Positions 38,549-47,448 of a DNA stretch of 64,000 nt are shown here, in pieces. Each line of letters begins with the position of its first letter. The stretch's first letter is position 1. A program made the translations under genes and the position numbers. The DNA comes from Salibacterium aidingense DSM 18341 (GTDB taxonomy: Bacteria > Bacillota > Bacilli > Bacillales > Marinococcaceae). The notes beneath the pieces were generated by a model. It ran no database searches and was not told where the DNA came from. It saw nothing but the letters and a program-made list of their open reading frames with translations. The stretch lies in the NCBI RefSeq assembly GCF_000429685.1, contig NZ_AUCI01000006.1, positions 62,001 to 126,000 on the forward strand, written 5' to 3'.

Positions 38549-38751
38549 CCTTCACCCTCCCCGGAACAGCTTTCATTAGAGCAGTAGTATTACTATATCG
38601 ACTTTACAGAGTCATATCGAGAAGCGGGACAGTCTAAGAATGGAAAAAAATTTAAGAAAGACAAAGGACAGGGAACCTGACGTATAACGATCGTTTGATT
38701 TGAAAAAATTTGAAAGTTAAGCAGGGCGTAAAAGAAAAGGAGCTGTAAAAA

Positions 38752-38815
38752 AATCCCGAACGATTCGTGAGAGAATCGTTCGGGATTCTTTATCTCTTGA
38801 TCCCAGACTCCTTAT
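38752..38815 (-). terminator. gcvH terminator, part of a repeated GTCTGGGA element
   Basis: Perfect 15-bp stem AATCCCGAACGATTC (38752-38766) / GAATCGTTCGGGATT (38773-38787), with a T run on the minus strand. GAGTCTGGGATCAAGAG on the minus strand precedes it directly after the gcvH stop. A similar GTCTGGGA-plus-hairpin unit is at 52621-52690. Confidence 0.85.
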
Positions 38816-38818
38816 GTA

Positions 38819-39202
38819 TTAATCTTCGCTGATCATATCTTCATATTGGTCCGCTGTCATCAAGTTTTCGACTTCCTGCATGTTCGCCGGCTCCACGACT
38901 ATCATCCATGCTTTTTCATAAGGAGATTCATTAACAAATTCCGGGGAGTCTTCCAGGTTTTCATTAATCTCTACGACTTTACCACTTACCGGAGCGTATA
39001 ATTCGGAGACGGTTTTCACCGATTCCACACTGCCAAATGGCTCGTCTGTTTTCACTTCATCTCCGACTTCAGGTAGTTCAGCAAAAACGATATCTCCCAG
39101 CTCGGATTGGGCGAAATCAGTAATTCCAATCCGCACCTTTCCGTCTTCAACCTTTACCCACTCATGTTCCTGCGAATACCTTAATTCCTGTGGTACACTC
39201 AT
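38819..39202 (-). CDS. gcvH: Glycine cleavage system H protein
   Basis: 127-residue lipoyl-carrier protein. The lipoylated lysine lies in [11 protein letters not shown]. Besides glycine cleavage, GcvH is the obligate relay for lipoyl groups in Bacillus (established for B. subtilis), linking it to lipA in this window. The start ATG 39202 follows AAGGAGG and gives exactly the family length. It is followed by a strong terminator. Confidence 0.97.
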   Translation of the reverse strand: MSVPQELRYSQEHEWVKVEDGKVRIGITDFAQSELGDIVFAELPEVGDEVKTDEPFGSVESVKTVSELYAPVSGKVVEINENLEDSPEFVNESPYEKAWMIVVEPANMQEVENLMTADQYEDMISED

Positions 39203-39239
39203 GTGAACAACCTCCTTCGTAAAATGTAAGTTCAGGCTT

Positions 39240-39599
39240 CTACTGCTTCCATACTTCCTCAAATTGCTCTTCCTTAAACCCGACTGTGACCTGTTCCCCG
39301 TCTGTCACAATCGGCCGTTTTAACAGCATGCCGTCTGATGCAAGAAGATCAAGCAGTTCTTTTTCCTCTGCTGTCTTTATTTTATCTTTTATTCCAAGTT
39401 CACGATACTTTTTTCCACTTGTATTAAAAAATTTTTTTAAGGGCAGACCGCTGGTTTCATACAGATTCTCCAATTCTTCCCGTGACGGCGGATGTTCGAC
39501 GATATGGTAATCGTTGTATGCGATGTTATGTTCGTCGAGCCATTTTTGCGCCTTCTGGCAGGTACCGCATTTGGGATACCCATAATACGTGAGGGCCAT
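39240..39599 (-). CDS. yusI: Spx/ArsC-family protein (YusI-like)
   Basis: 119-residue thioredoxin-fold protein of the ArsC/Spx/MgsR group. The CXXC redox motif is CGTC near residue 11 in [16 protein letters not shown], and [10 protein letters not shown] is the conserved C-terminal block. Spx members bind RNA polymerase; this YusI type has no proven role. ATG 39599 follows AAAGGAGAAGGG; the seven codons upstream are unlikely to be translated. It lies upstream of gcvH on the same strand. Confidence 0.88.
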   Translation of the reverse strand: MALTYYGYPKCGTCQKAQKWLDEHNIAYNDYHIVEHPPSREELENLYETSGLPLKKFFNTSGKKYRELGIKDKIKTAEEKELLDLLASDGMLLKRPIVTDGEQVTVGFKEEQFEEVWKQ

Positions 39600-39698
39600 G
39601 AGTTCCCTTCTCCTTTCCATTCTTATATTCCTTCTTTATTATAGCGGAAATTTTCGTATTTCTCTAATATATAAAAGGACAGAAGCCTCCCCATAACG

Positions 39699-39726
39699 AA
39701 AAAGCTCCGCTGCCACGGAGCTTTTT
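39699..39726 (-). terminator. Terminator of the fad operon
   Basis: A perfect 11-bp stem AAAAAGCTCCG / CGGAGCTTTTT, loop CTGCCA, after fadE. Confidence 0.9.
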
Positions 39727-39802
39727 CTACAAGAGAGAAGAGTCCTTTCCAGTGAAAGGGGTTATATATTTTTGGAGCAATGCCCCAAATTGGATAACAA
39801 GG

Positions 39803-41587
39803 TTACACGACAAACTGTTCTTGTGCGAGCACTTCCGCCGCAGCCCGGCGTTTGAGTTCCACCACATTTACCGGGGTATGGCGGAGCAGTTTTCGCAGCA
39901 TGGAAAGCATCGTCCTGAGGATGTCTCCTTCTTCCATGTGGACAAGTGATTCTCTTGCATGGGCTTCCAGACGATATACGGCTTCCTGGCAGAAAATCCG
40001 CGTCAGATCTATTTTATTTGCTTCCTTTTCTGCCCCGTTTTTCTGTATGGCTTTGTCTGTACGAAGAATAGCGGATTCCATCGAATAAATATCACTAACC
40101 ATATCGGCCACATTCATCAAAAGCTCCTGTTCTTCTTCCAACGCTTTCCCATACTTGCGCGCACCATTCCCCGCCACCATTAAAAAGAGTTTTTTTGCAT
40201 TTTTCAACAGGTATTTCTCCTGGTCCAGCGGGGCTTCTCCAGGTTCTTCCGGCATCATCTCCATCAATTCTTCCTGCAAATTTTCCGCCATCGAAAGGAA
40301 AGGCAGCTCCCCTTTCATTGCCTTGCGCATAATGGTAGCAGGAACAAGCAGCCGGTTGATTTCATTGGTTCCTTCAAAAATCCGGTTAATGCGGGAATCA
40401 CGATAAATCGTCTCAATTTCATATTCTGACATAAAGCCGTAGCCCCCATGAATCTGGAGGGCTTCATCCGCCACCATATCCAGCATTTCTGATCCCGCGA
40501 ATTTATTCAGGGAACACTCAACCGCATATTCGGCAATAGCTGCCGCAATTTTCCCCCCATCTTCCATTTCTTCTTCGTTCAATCTGCCCAGTTGTTTTTC
40601 AAACAACCCGCCTGTCCGGTAGATCGAACTCTCCAGTGCATAAATATCAGAAGCCATCGAGGCCAGCTTCTCCTGCACCGCCCGGAATCCGGCAATTGGG
40701 GTTTTAAACTGCTTCCGTTCGTTTGCATAGACTGCCGCCAGCTGGAGAGCCCGTTTCGCCGCACCAACACAGCCGACCCCTAATTTATAACGCCCTACGT
40801 TTAAAATATTAAATGCAATCACATGGCCGCGCCCTTTTTCGCCAAGAAGGTTTTCCTTTGGAACGTGGACCTCTTCTAAAATTAATGTACGGGTAGAAGA
40901 GCCTTTAATCCCCATTTTTTTCTCTTCCGGTCCAAAAGAGACTCCGTCGTATTCCCGTTCGACAATGAATGCAGAAAAGTCTTCCCCGTTGATTTTGGCA
41001 TAGACAATAAATACATCGGCGAAGGCAGAATTAGTGATCCACTGTTTTTCTCCATTTAAAACATAATGGGTGCCTGCCTCGTTTAAAACAGCAGTCGTTT
41101 TTGCACTCAGAGCATCCGACCCGGAGCTTGGCTCTGTGAGGGCGTAGGCAGCAATTTTCTCACCCGTTGCCAAGCCAGGAAGATACTGCTTTTTTTGTGA
41201 CTCATTCCCGAAAAATACAATAGGCAACGTTCCTATTCCGACGTGGGCGCCGTGGCTTAGAGAGAATGCCCCGGCTCTTGAGAATTTTTCTGTAATTAAC
41301 GTGGAACTAATTTTATCAAGTCCAAGTCCTCCGTATTTTTCGGGAACATCGGCTCCTAAAAGGCCAAGTTCTCCTGCTTCTTCCAACAGCCGCCGGGATA
41401 TTTCAAACTGATGGTTTTCCATTTTTTCCGCTTCCGGCACAACTTCTCCTAAGACAAAATCTTCGGTCGTCTTTGCTATCATTTTCTGTTCTTCTGTGAA
41501 ATCTTCCGGAGTAAATACCTGCTCCGAAGGCACCTCCTCCACTAAAAAACCAGCGCCTTTCCAACCCATTTCCATCGTACGGCTCAT
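39803..41587 (-). CDS. fadE: Acyl-CoA dehydrogenase FadE (YusJ)
   Basis: 594-residue FAD enzyme for the first oxidation step of fatty-acid beta-oxidation. Acyl-CoA dehydrogenase motifs are AYALTEPSSGSDA, the flavin region WITNSAFAD, and the catalytic-glutamate region YEIETIYRDSRINRIFEGTNEI. A C-terminal extension of about 180 residues after the standard domain is typical of this long FadE class. ATG 41587 follows GGAGGGGC. Last gene of fadN-fadA-fadE. Confidence 0.95.
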   Translation of the reverse strand: MSRTMEMGWKGAGFLVEEVPSEQVFTPEDFTEEQKMIAKTTEDFVLGEVVPEAEKMENHQFEISRRLLEEAGELGLLGADVPEKYGGLGLDKISSTLITEKFSRAGAFSLSHGAHVGIGTLPIVFFGNESQKKQYLPGLATGEKIAAYALTEPSSGSDALSAKTTAVLNEAGTHYVLNGEKQWITNSAFADVFIVYAKINGEDFSAFIVEREYDGVSFGPEEKKMGIKGSSTRTLILEEVHVPKENLLGEKGRGHVIAFNILNVGRYKLGVGCVGAAKRALQLAAVYANERKQFKTPIAGFRAVQEKLASMASDIYALESSIYRTGGLFEKQLGRLNEEEMEDGGKIAAAIAEYAVECSLNKFAGSEMLDMVADEALQIHGGYGFMSEYEIETIYRDSRINRIFEGTNEINRLLVPATIMRKAMKGELPFLSMAENLQEELMEMMPEEPGEAPLDQEKYLLKNAKKLFLMVAGNGARKYGKALEEEQELLMNVADMVSDIYSMESAILRTDKAIQKNGAEKEANKIDLTRIFCQEAVYRLEAHARESLVHMEEGDILRTMLSMLRKLLRHTPVNVVELKRRAAAEVLAQEQFVV

Positions 41588-41606
41588 AAGTGCCCCTCCA
41601 TCCCGA

Positions 41607-42785
41607 TCATATTAATTCAAATACCCCGGCAGCGCCCATTCCGCCGCCAATACACATCGTAACGACACCAAACTGCTCGTTTCTTCGTTTCATTTCATGG
41701 ATTAACGTCAGCGTCAATTTGGTCCCGGTGCAGCCAAGCGGATGGCCAAGAGCAATCGCGCCGCCATTTACATTTACTTTGCCATGGTCAAGGTGAAGCT
41801 CGCGTATTACCTGCAGCGCCTGCGATGCGAAAGCTTCATTCAACTCAAATAATCCAATATCTTCAATTTCCAGACCTGCCTGTTTAACCGCCTTCGGAAT
41901 CGCTTCCACAGGGCCAATACCCATAATTTCCGGGCGCACCCCTGCCACCGCAAAGGTGTGAAATTTAACGATGGGACGGAGTCCTTCAGCTGCGGCTTTT
42001 TCTCGGTCCATGACCAATACTGAAGCTGCTCCATCGCTCATCTGGGAAGCGTTGCCGGCCGTTACGGTACCCAGTGGATGAAATGATGGCTTCAGGGATG
42101 AAAGAATCTCTATCGAGGTATTAGGCCGAACCCCTTCATCCTGGGAAAAGGTTTGTTTTTGTTCCTGTAATCGATTGTCTTTTCCAACAGACCTCCTGGT
42201 AATCTCAACCGGGAGTATTTCTTCATCGAACAATCCAGCCTTTTGGGCAGCAGCAGCACGGCGGTGGCTCTCCACCGCAAAAGCATCCTGGTCCTCGCGC
42301 GGCACATTGAATTCTTTTGCTACCTGCTCTGCTGTATATCCCATTCCCATGTAATATTCCGGTGCTTCCTCAACTAAATCAGGGTTTGGTGCAATCACAT
42401 GCCCTCCCATGGGAATCAGACTCATAGATTCTGCTCCCCCGGCAAGAACAGCGCTCGAGCAGCCCAGCATAATTTGTTCCGCCCCATAAGCAATGCTCTG
42501 CAGGCCGGAAGAACAATACCGGTTAATCGTAACAGCAGGAACAGAAGGCGGAAGACCGGCCAATGCCGCAATATTTCTTGCCATGTTCATACCTTGTTCC
42601 GCTTCCGGCATCGCACATCCGATAATGAGGTCATCCACTTCCGAAGACTCGAATCCACCCGCACGGCGGAGGGTTTCTTTTAGGGTCATAGCACCCAGAT
42701 CATCAGGGCGGGTCTGCGCTAGTGTTCCTTTGTGCGCCTTTCCTGCCGGTGTTCTGGCACCGGAAACGATAACGGCTTCTCTCAA
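41607..42785 (-). CDS. fadA: 3-ketoacyl-CoA thiolase FadA (YusK)
   Basis: 392-residue thiolase that releases acetyl-CoA in the last beta-oxidation step. The nucleophilic cysteine is in NRYCSSGLQ, with GGAESMS, the histidine region [17 protein letters not shown], and the C-terminal cysteine in [10 protein letters not shown]. The start is TTG 42785, 6 bases after AGGAGGGG. Middle gene of the fad operon. Confidence 0.96.
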   Translation of the reverse strand: MREAVIVSGARTPAGKAHKGTLAQTRPDDLGAMTLKETLRRAGGFESSEVDDLIIGCAMPEAEQGMNMARNIAALAGLPPSVPAVTINRYCSSGLQSIAYGAEQIMLGCSSAVLAGGAESMSLIPMGGHVIAPNPDLVEEAPEYYMGMGYTAEQVAKEFNVPREDQDAFAVESHRRAAAAQKAGLFDEEILPVEITRRSVGKDNRLQEQKQTFSQDEGVRPNTSIEILSSLKPSFHPLGTVTAGNASQMSDGAASVLVMDREKAAAEGLRPIVKFHTFAVAGVRPEIMGIGPVEAIPKAVKQAGLEIEDIGLFELNEAFASQALQVIRELHLDHGKVNVNGGAIALGHPLGCTGTKLTLTLIHEMKRRNEQFGVVTMCIGGGMGAAGVFELI

Positions 42786-42813
42786 CAGCTTCCCCTCCTA
42801 TTTTACAAACCTA

Positions 42814-45201
42814 TTAGTTACGCAGAGCTTTCCCTTTTTGAAGCATATACTGCATACGCTGCTGCGTTTTTGGTTCACCTGCCAGACTTAGAAATGCTTC
42901 CCGTTCCAGATCCAGTAAGTAGTCCTCGTTGACAACCGTTCCTTTTGGCACTCTGCCTCCGGCTAAAACAAAAGCTAATTTTTCCGCGATTTTTACGTCA
43001 TGTTCGGAGGCCCGCCCTCCCATTTGAAGAGTCTTCGCTCCAAGTTTCATGGCAGCGCAGCCCGTTTCTCCAACTACGGGAATGACTGGCGCCTTAGGTG
43101 GAGCATACCCTTTTTCATAAAGATGAAGAACGTGCTGTTTCGCTTTATAAATTCTGTGATCCGTGTTAATAATAACGTCATCTCTTTCACTCATATAACC
43201 AAATTCCCTGGCTTCATCCGCGGATGTGGAAACGCTGGCAAGAGCTATCTTTTCAAATACTTTGTTGGCTATCGGCATCAGATCTGCCGCTGCATTTTTC
43301 GGCAGTTTTTCCATCTGGCGGAGATACAATTCCTTGTTTCCTCCGCCGCCGGGAATAAGACCAACCCCGCTTTCAACAAGCCCCATGTAAGTCTCTGAGG
43401 CAGCCTGCATACTTGCCGAGGGAAGACAAATCTCCGCTCCGCCTCCGAGCGTCATCTGGTGCGGAGCAGTTACGACCGGACGCCGGGAATAACGGATGTT
43501 TTTTGTAGTTCTCTGAAACTTCCGAACGACCAAATCAATTTCCGTAAAATTATCGTCCTGAGCTTCCATGAGAATCATCATTAAATTCGCCCCAACACAA
43601 AAATTTTTACCCTGGCTGGCGATAACCAGACCTTTGTAGTTGGCTTCTACTTCTTCTAAAGCGTGATCTACCATCTGCATGACATCAAGACCGATCGAAT
43701 TATTTGGAGAATGAAACTCCAAACCTGCCACGCCGTCCCCCAGATCCATCAGGCTGGCCCCGGCATTTTTCTTTATCACCCCACCGCTGTCTTTGATCGT
43801 CTGAAAGGAAATTTCTTTTTGATTCCTCTTTTTTTCTATATACTGGCCCTGGTGATAAAAGGAATAAGGACCTTGGTAAAACGAAGGAATTCCCTCATCA
43901 AGCATCGATAGGACCCAGGCAGGAATTATTTCTCCCTCCGCTTTCATCCGTTCGACCGACCGTTCCACACCGATAGCATCCCACGTTTCAAACGGTCCTG
44001 CTTCCCAGCCAAACCCCCACTTCATCGCATCATCGACTGCTGCAATATCGTTGGCAATGCTCGCGCATTTCTCTGCAGAATACAACAGCATCGGTTTCAA
44101 CATGTTCCAGACAAGTTTTCCGGCCTCATCTTCCGCATAAATAAGCGCTTTCAACTTATCCGAAAGCTGATTTGCCCGTTTGGCTTCTTCGATAGAAGGG
44201 GTTTTAGGTTTCTTTGCAGGCTGGTATTCCATCGTGTCTGGATTTAATTCCAGAATTTCGCTTCCCTGTTCTCCTTTTACTTTTTTATAAAAACCCTGTC
44301 CTGCTTTGCTCCCAATCCATCCTTTTTCTTCCATCTCCTTCATAAATGCGGGCGGATCAAAGATGGCTTTCTCTTTCCCTTCCACCTTATCGCGGACGTT
44401 TCCAGCCACATGAAGGAACGTATCGAGACCGACCACATCCAGCGTTCGAAACGTTGCACTTTTAGGACGGCCGATGAGCGGTCCGGTTACCGAATCGATT
44501 TCCCCTACGGACCAGCCTTCTTTCATCATTTCCTGTACGGTGATAAGAAGCCCATAGGTTCCTATTCTGTTACCGATAAAATTCGGAGTATCTTTTGCTT
44601 CCACAACCCCTTTTCCCAGAACGTTTTCGGCAATATTTGTCATAAACGCGAGGACACGTTTTTCGGTTTTCTTATGAGGAATAATCTCCAGGAGCTTCAG
44701 ATAGCGGGGCGGGTTAAAAAAGTGAGTGCCCAGAAAATGAGACTGAAACGCTTCCGATCTTCCTTCAGCCATCTTATTGATCGAAATACCCGACGTATTA
44801 GAACTTACTACTGCTCCTTCTTTACGATACGTGTCCACTTCCGCTAATATTTTTTTCTTAATATCTATGTTTTCAACAACAACTTCAATAATCCAGTCTG
44901 CCTCCTGAATACGAAACATATCGTCCTCAAAGCAGCCGATGTCAATGTAATAAAGATTCTCTTCTACTGTAAGAGGAGCAGGTTTTTGCTTTTTCAAATC
45001 GTTTAAAGCTGTCTGTGCCAGACGGTTACGAACTGTTTTGTCCTCTAACGTCTTTCCCTGCTGTTTTTCTTCCTCTGTCAGGAAATCAGGCTTTTTATCC
45101 AGCAAAAGCACCGGTATACCGGCATTCGCCAAATGGGCTGCTATTCCTGCCCCCATTACCCCCGCCCCTAAAACCACGGCCTTTTGGATGCTGTCCTTCA
45201 T
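42814..45201 (-). CDS. fadN: Bifunctional 3-hydroxyacyl-CoA dehydrogenase / enoyl-CoA hydratase FadN (YusL)
   Basis: 795-residue multifunctional protein. The N-terminal NAD-binding motif is VVLGAGVMGAGIAAHLANAG; dehydrogenase domains follow to about residue 400 (FFNPPRYLKLLEIIPH, FIGNRIG). The C-terminal crotonase fold shows SQGKNFCVGANL and RPVVTAPHQMTLGGGAEICL. ATG 45201 is 6 bases after AAAGGAGG; the open frame continues 116 codons upstream but is not coding there. A perfect FadR operator lies just ahead, so the operon is induced by long-chain acyl-CoA (knowledge from B. subtilis). Confidence 0.95.
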   Translation of the reverse strand: MKDSIQKAVVLGAGVMGAGIAAHLANAGIPVLLLDKKPDFLTEEEKQQGKTLEDKTVRNRLAQTALNDLKKQKPAPLTVEENLYYIDIGCFEDDMFRIQEADWIIEVVVENIDIKKKILAEVDTYRKEGAVVSSNTSGISINKMAEGRSEAFQSHFLGTHFFNPPRYLKLLEIIPHKKTEKRVLAFMTNIAENVLGKGVVEAKDTPNFIGNRIGTYGLLITVQEMMKEGWSVGEIDSVTGPLIGRPKSATFRTLDVVGLDTFLHVAGNVRDKVEGKEKAIFDPPAFMKEMEEKGWIGSKAGQGFYKKVKGEQGSEILELNPDTMEYQPAKKPKTPSIEEAKRANQLSDKLKALIYAEDEAGKLVWNMLKPMLLYSAEKCASIANDIAAVDDAMKWGFGWEAGPFETWDAIGVERSVERMKAEGEIIPAWVLSMLDEGIPSFYQGPYSFYHQGQYIEKKRNQKEISFQTIKDSGGVIKKNAGASLMDLGDGVAGLEFHSPNNSIGLDVMQMVDHALEEVEANYKGLVIASQGKNFCVGANLMMILMEAQDDNFTEIDLVVRKFQRTTKNIRYSRRPVVTAPHQMTLGGGAEICLPSASMQAASETYMGLVESGVGLIPGGGGNKELYLRQMEKLPKNAAADLMPIANKVFEKIALASVSTSADEAREFGYMSERDDVIINTDHRIYKAKQHVLHLYEKGYAPPKAPVIPVVGETGCAAMKLGAKTLQMGGRASEHDVKIAEKLAFVLAGGRVPKGTVVNEDYLLDLEREAFLSLAGEPKTQQRMQYMLQKGKALRN

Positions 45202-45214
45202 CTTCATCCTCCTT

Positions 45215-45234
45215 TTGAATGAATACTCATTCAA
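45215..45234 (-). promoter_or_regulatory. FadR operator
   Basis: TTGAATGAATACTCATTCAA matches the B. subtilis FadR box TGAATGANTANTCATTCA at every fixed base. It lies between the fadN ribosome binding site and the presumed -10 region. Confidence 0.9.
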
Positions 45235-45404
45235 TATTAAGCCAAAAAAATAAAGCGTTTCCTTCGTTCTCTTTTTACTATATACGATGAATAAGAAAAT
45301 GACAATAGAAAATACAGAAAATTTCCTCTTCCGACATGCATAATTGTTCCTTCCCATGCAGAAACTACCCTGTGAAACGATTAAAACGGAAAGGAGCGAT
45401 CGTG

Positions 45405-45677
45405 ATGAGCCCACAACAGCAGCCCCAATCTTCCTCATCTCAGAACGTGATGCCGCAGCCGCCTCAGTCGGTGACGGTAAAGGACCATTTGTATATAGAG
45501 GATATGCTGAGCTGGAATTTAACAGCCGCGAAAAAAGCAGCTTTTTTCTCAAAACAGTGCACGGACATGGAAGTCAAGCAGGAACTGGAAACCATGGCCC
45601 GCATGCACGAAAGACACTATCAACAGCTGCTTCCTCATCTGCAGTCAGGAAGCCAGCCGATTCAACCTACAAATTAA
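45405..45677 (+). CDS. yusN: CotF-like spore coat protein (YusN-like)
   Basis: 90-residue protein. A proline-glutamine-serine-rich N-terminal tail (about residues 1-24) precedes a helical CotF-type domain: VKDHLYIEDMLSWNLTAAKK, then AAFFSKQCTDMEVKQEL. Its position beside fadN matches yusN in B. subtilis. ATG 45405 follows AAAGGAG. Next to it lies a second coat-F-type gene, 13 bases downstream. Confidence 0.82.
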   Translation: MSPQQQPQSSSSQNVMPQPPQSVTVKDHLYIEDMLSWNLTAAKKAAFFSKQCTDMEVKQELETMARMHERHYQQLLPHLQSGSQPIQPTN

Positions 45678-45690
45678 GGAGGGTTTTTCC

Positions 45691-46026
45691 ATGGCACCAT
45701 CGTCTAAAATACAAAATCCGGAAACACAAATACCAAAAACTCCGGAGATGAATGATCGAGACTTTTTAAACGATATGCTTACCACAGAAAAATACATGAC
45801 ATCTTCTTATAGTTACGCCATGAACGAAGCCAGCCACGAAAACCTGTACGATCAAATTTCCATGATATGTGATGAAACCCAAAACAGCCAGCGTACTCTG
45901 TTTAATCTTATGTTTAAGAAGGGCTGGTACAGCTTTGAAACAGCTCCTTCCCAGGCGCTGGATCAAACATATCAGCAATTCACCGGCTACACAAACCAGC
46001 TTCCTTCCTCAGGCATGACAAATTAA
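45691..46026 (+). CDS. Coat F domain spore protein
   Basis: 111-residue CotF-family protein. The domain begins at DRDFLNDMLTTEKYMTSSYS and continues through NEASHENLYDQISMICDETQ and the aromatic FNLMFKKGWYSFE. Such proteins occur in the spore coat, often as small tandem genes. ATG 45691 follows AAGGAGGG. A strong terminator follows, so the two coat genes form a short operon. Confidence 0.85.
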   Translation: MAPSSKIQNPETQIPKTPEMNDRDFLNDMLTTEKYMTSSYSYAMNEASHENLYDQISMICDETQNSQRTLFNLMFKKGWYSFETAPSQALDQTYQQFTGYTNQLPSSGMTN

Positions 46027-46033
46027 TAGTAAG

Positions 46034-46073
46034 AAAAACGGAGTCAGGGAATTTCCCTGAACTCCGTTTTTTT
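46034..46073 (+). terminator. Terminator after coat genes
   Basis: AAAAACGGAGTCAGGG pairs with CCCTGAACTCCGTTTTT with one bulge; a T7 run follows. Confidence 0.9.
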
Positions 46074-46297
46074 AGTAAAGAAAAGGATTTGCTTGTGTGC
46101 TAAGCAGTTCGGAGTGCCGCTCCTGTGCTTTCCCAGTGTTTCATTATTTAGACAGCTTGGGTTATTTCGTTATACCTTTTTATGTAATCTTGTAAACTTA
46201 ATTTTTTTAAAAAAAATTAAATTTGCTGTATCCCCCGGCTTATCTGATTTACAAAGCCAAATAAAAAGTGATGGGATAAAAAGTTTAGTTTCAGGGT
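46074..46297. other. ectD upstream region
   Basis: A+T-rich, with poly-T and poly-A runs near 46198-46220. No gene is seen. The promoter lies at its right end. Confidence 0.4.
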
Positions 46298-46323
46298 GTT
46301 TATTTATAAATATAATTGGGTAT
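46298..46323 (+). promoter_or_regulatory. Sigma-B-like promoter of ectD
   Basis: GTTTAT (46298-46303), 14 bases, GGGTAT (46318-46323). The sigma-B consensus in Bacillus is GTTTAA-N12-15-GGGTAT. The leader would be about 50 bases. This fits induction of ectoine hydroxylation by general or osmotic stress. Confidence 0.65.
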
Positions 46324-46382
46324 GTGTCTCACGGACTCGCCATTTCAATAATCAGTGAAATAGGAAAAGGAGTGATGGTGTA

Positions 46383-47327
46383 ATGGCAGTCGATAAGTAT
46401 CCTTCTAGAAACGGCCGCGAGGCCAAGATCATGGAACGGAAAGACCCTGTAGTTCACCGTAACCCTGAATTTTCGGATGGTCCTCTGAGAGAAAAAGATT
46501 TAAACTCTTTTGAGGAAAATGGCTATTTGCTGTTTGAGAAACTTTTTAACGACGATGAAGTTTCGATCATGAAAAGCGAGCTGCAGCGGACAATGGATTA
46601 CAATAAGGAACGTGACGCAGACGACGTCATTAAAGAACCGGGCAGCAATGAAATACGTTCCGTTTTTGAAATCCATAAAGACAGCGGATTCTTTCAGGCG
46701 CTGGCGAAAAATGAACGCATCGTCAAGGCAGCCCAGCAGATTCTTGGGAGTCAGGTCTATATCACACAGTCCCGGATAAATTTCAAACCAGGCTTTAAAG
46801 GTAAGGAGTTCTACTGGCATTCGGACTTTGAGACTTGGCATCAAGAAGATGGCATGCCTGATATGAGAGCTGTCAGCTGCTCCATTATTTTAACGGATAA
46901 CTATGAATTTAACGGTCCGCTTATGCTTGTTCCTGGTTCTCACAAATGGTTTGTATCCTGCCCTGGCGCTACACCGGAACAGAACTATAAGTCTTCTCTA
47001 AAAAAGCAGGAAACAGGAGTGCCTGACAATGACAGCATGAGCTGGCTGGTGGACCAGGCAGACGGCCGTATCGACCGTGCTACCGGTCCAGCAGGGTCCG
47101 TGCTCTTCTTTGAGTGCAATACTATGCATGGCTCTGCCGGAAACATCTCCCCTTATCCGCGAAGCAATGTGTTCTTTGTCTTCAATTCAATTGAAAACAA
47201 ACTGCAGGAACCATTTTCCGGACAGGATGCGCGGCCTGAATTTCTGGCCAACCGGGAAAATATTCAACCTATCCAGCCAAACAAAGATCGTCTTCAAAAC
47301 TTCTCACACCGCATTAAACGCAATTAA
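46383..47327 (+). CDS. ectD: Ectoine 5-hydroxylase
   Basis: 314-residue iron(II)/2-oxoglutarate dioxygenase making 5-hydroxyectoine, an osmo- and thermoprotectant. The iron ligands are H146 and D148 in YWHSDFETWH and H249 in NTMHGSAGN. The family signature FYWHSDFETWHxEDGMP is complete, and RSNVFFVFNS follows the last ligand. ATG 46383 follows AAAGGAG at a long spacing. No ectABC is adjacent; a separate ectD is common in halophilic Bacillaceae. Confidence 0.96.
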   Translation: MAVDKYPSRNGREAKIMERKDPVVHRNPEFSDGPLREKDLNSFEENGYLLFEKLFNDDEVSIMKSELQRTMDYNKERDADDVIKEPGSNEIRSVFEIHKDSGFFQALAKNERIVKAAQQILGSQVYITQSRINFKPGFKGKEFYWHSDFETWHQEDGMPDMRAVSCSIILTDNYEFNGPLMLVPGSHKWFVSCPGATPEQNYKSSLKKQETGVPDNDSMSWLVDQADGRIDRATGPAGSVLFFECNTMHGSAGNISPYPRSNVFFVFNSIENKLQEPFSGQDARPEFLANRENIQPIQPNKDRLQNFSHRIKRN

Positions 47328-47335
47328 TAAGAAAT

Positions 47336-47365
47336 GCTCCCTGTCTCGCACAGGGAGCTTCTTTT
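47336..47365 (+). terminator. Terminator of ectD
   Basis: GCTCCCTGT / ACAGGGAGC with loop CTCGC, then CTTCTTTTTTT. Confidence 0.9.
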
Positions 47366-47448
47366 TTTTACTTATATTATAGTTTTACTCGTTTTTTCGC
47401 AGGGTACTAATAAATAGATCTAACAACAAAATGAGAGGTTTATTTATC

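Noticed and set aside
45202-45552. Upstream extension of the fadN frame to 912 codons
   Set aside because: It crosses the FadR operator and the promoter region; the ribosome binding site supports ATG 45201 and the family length.
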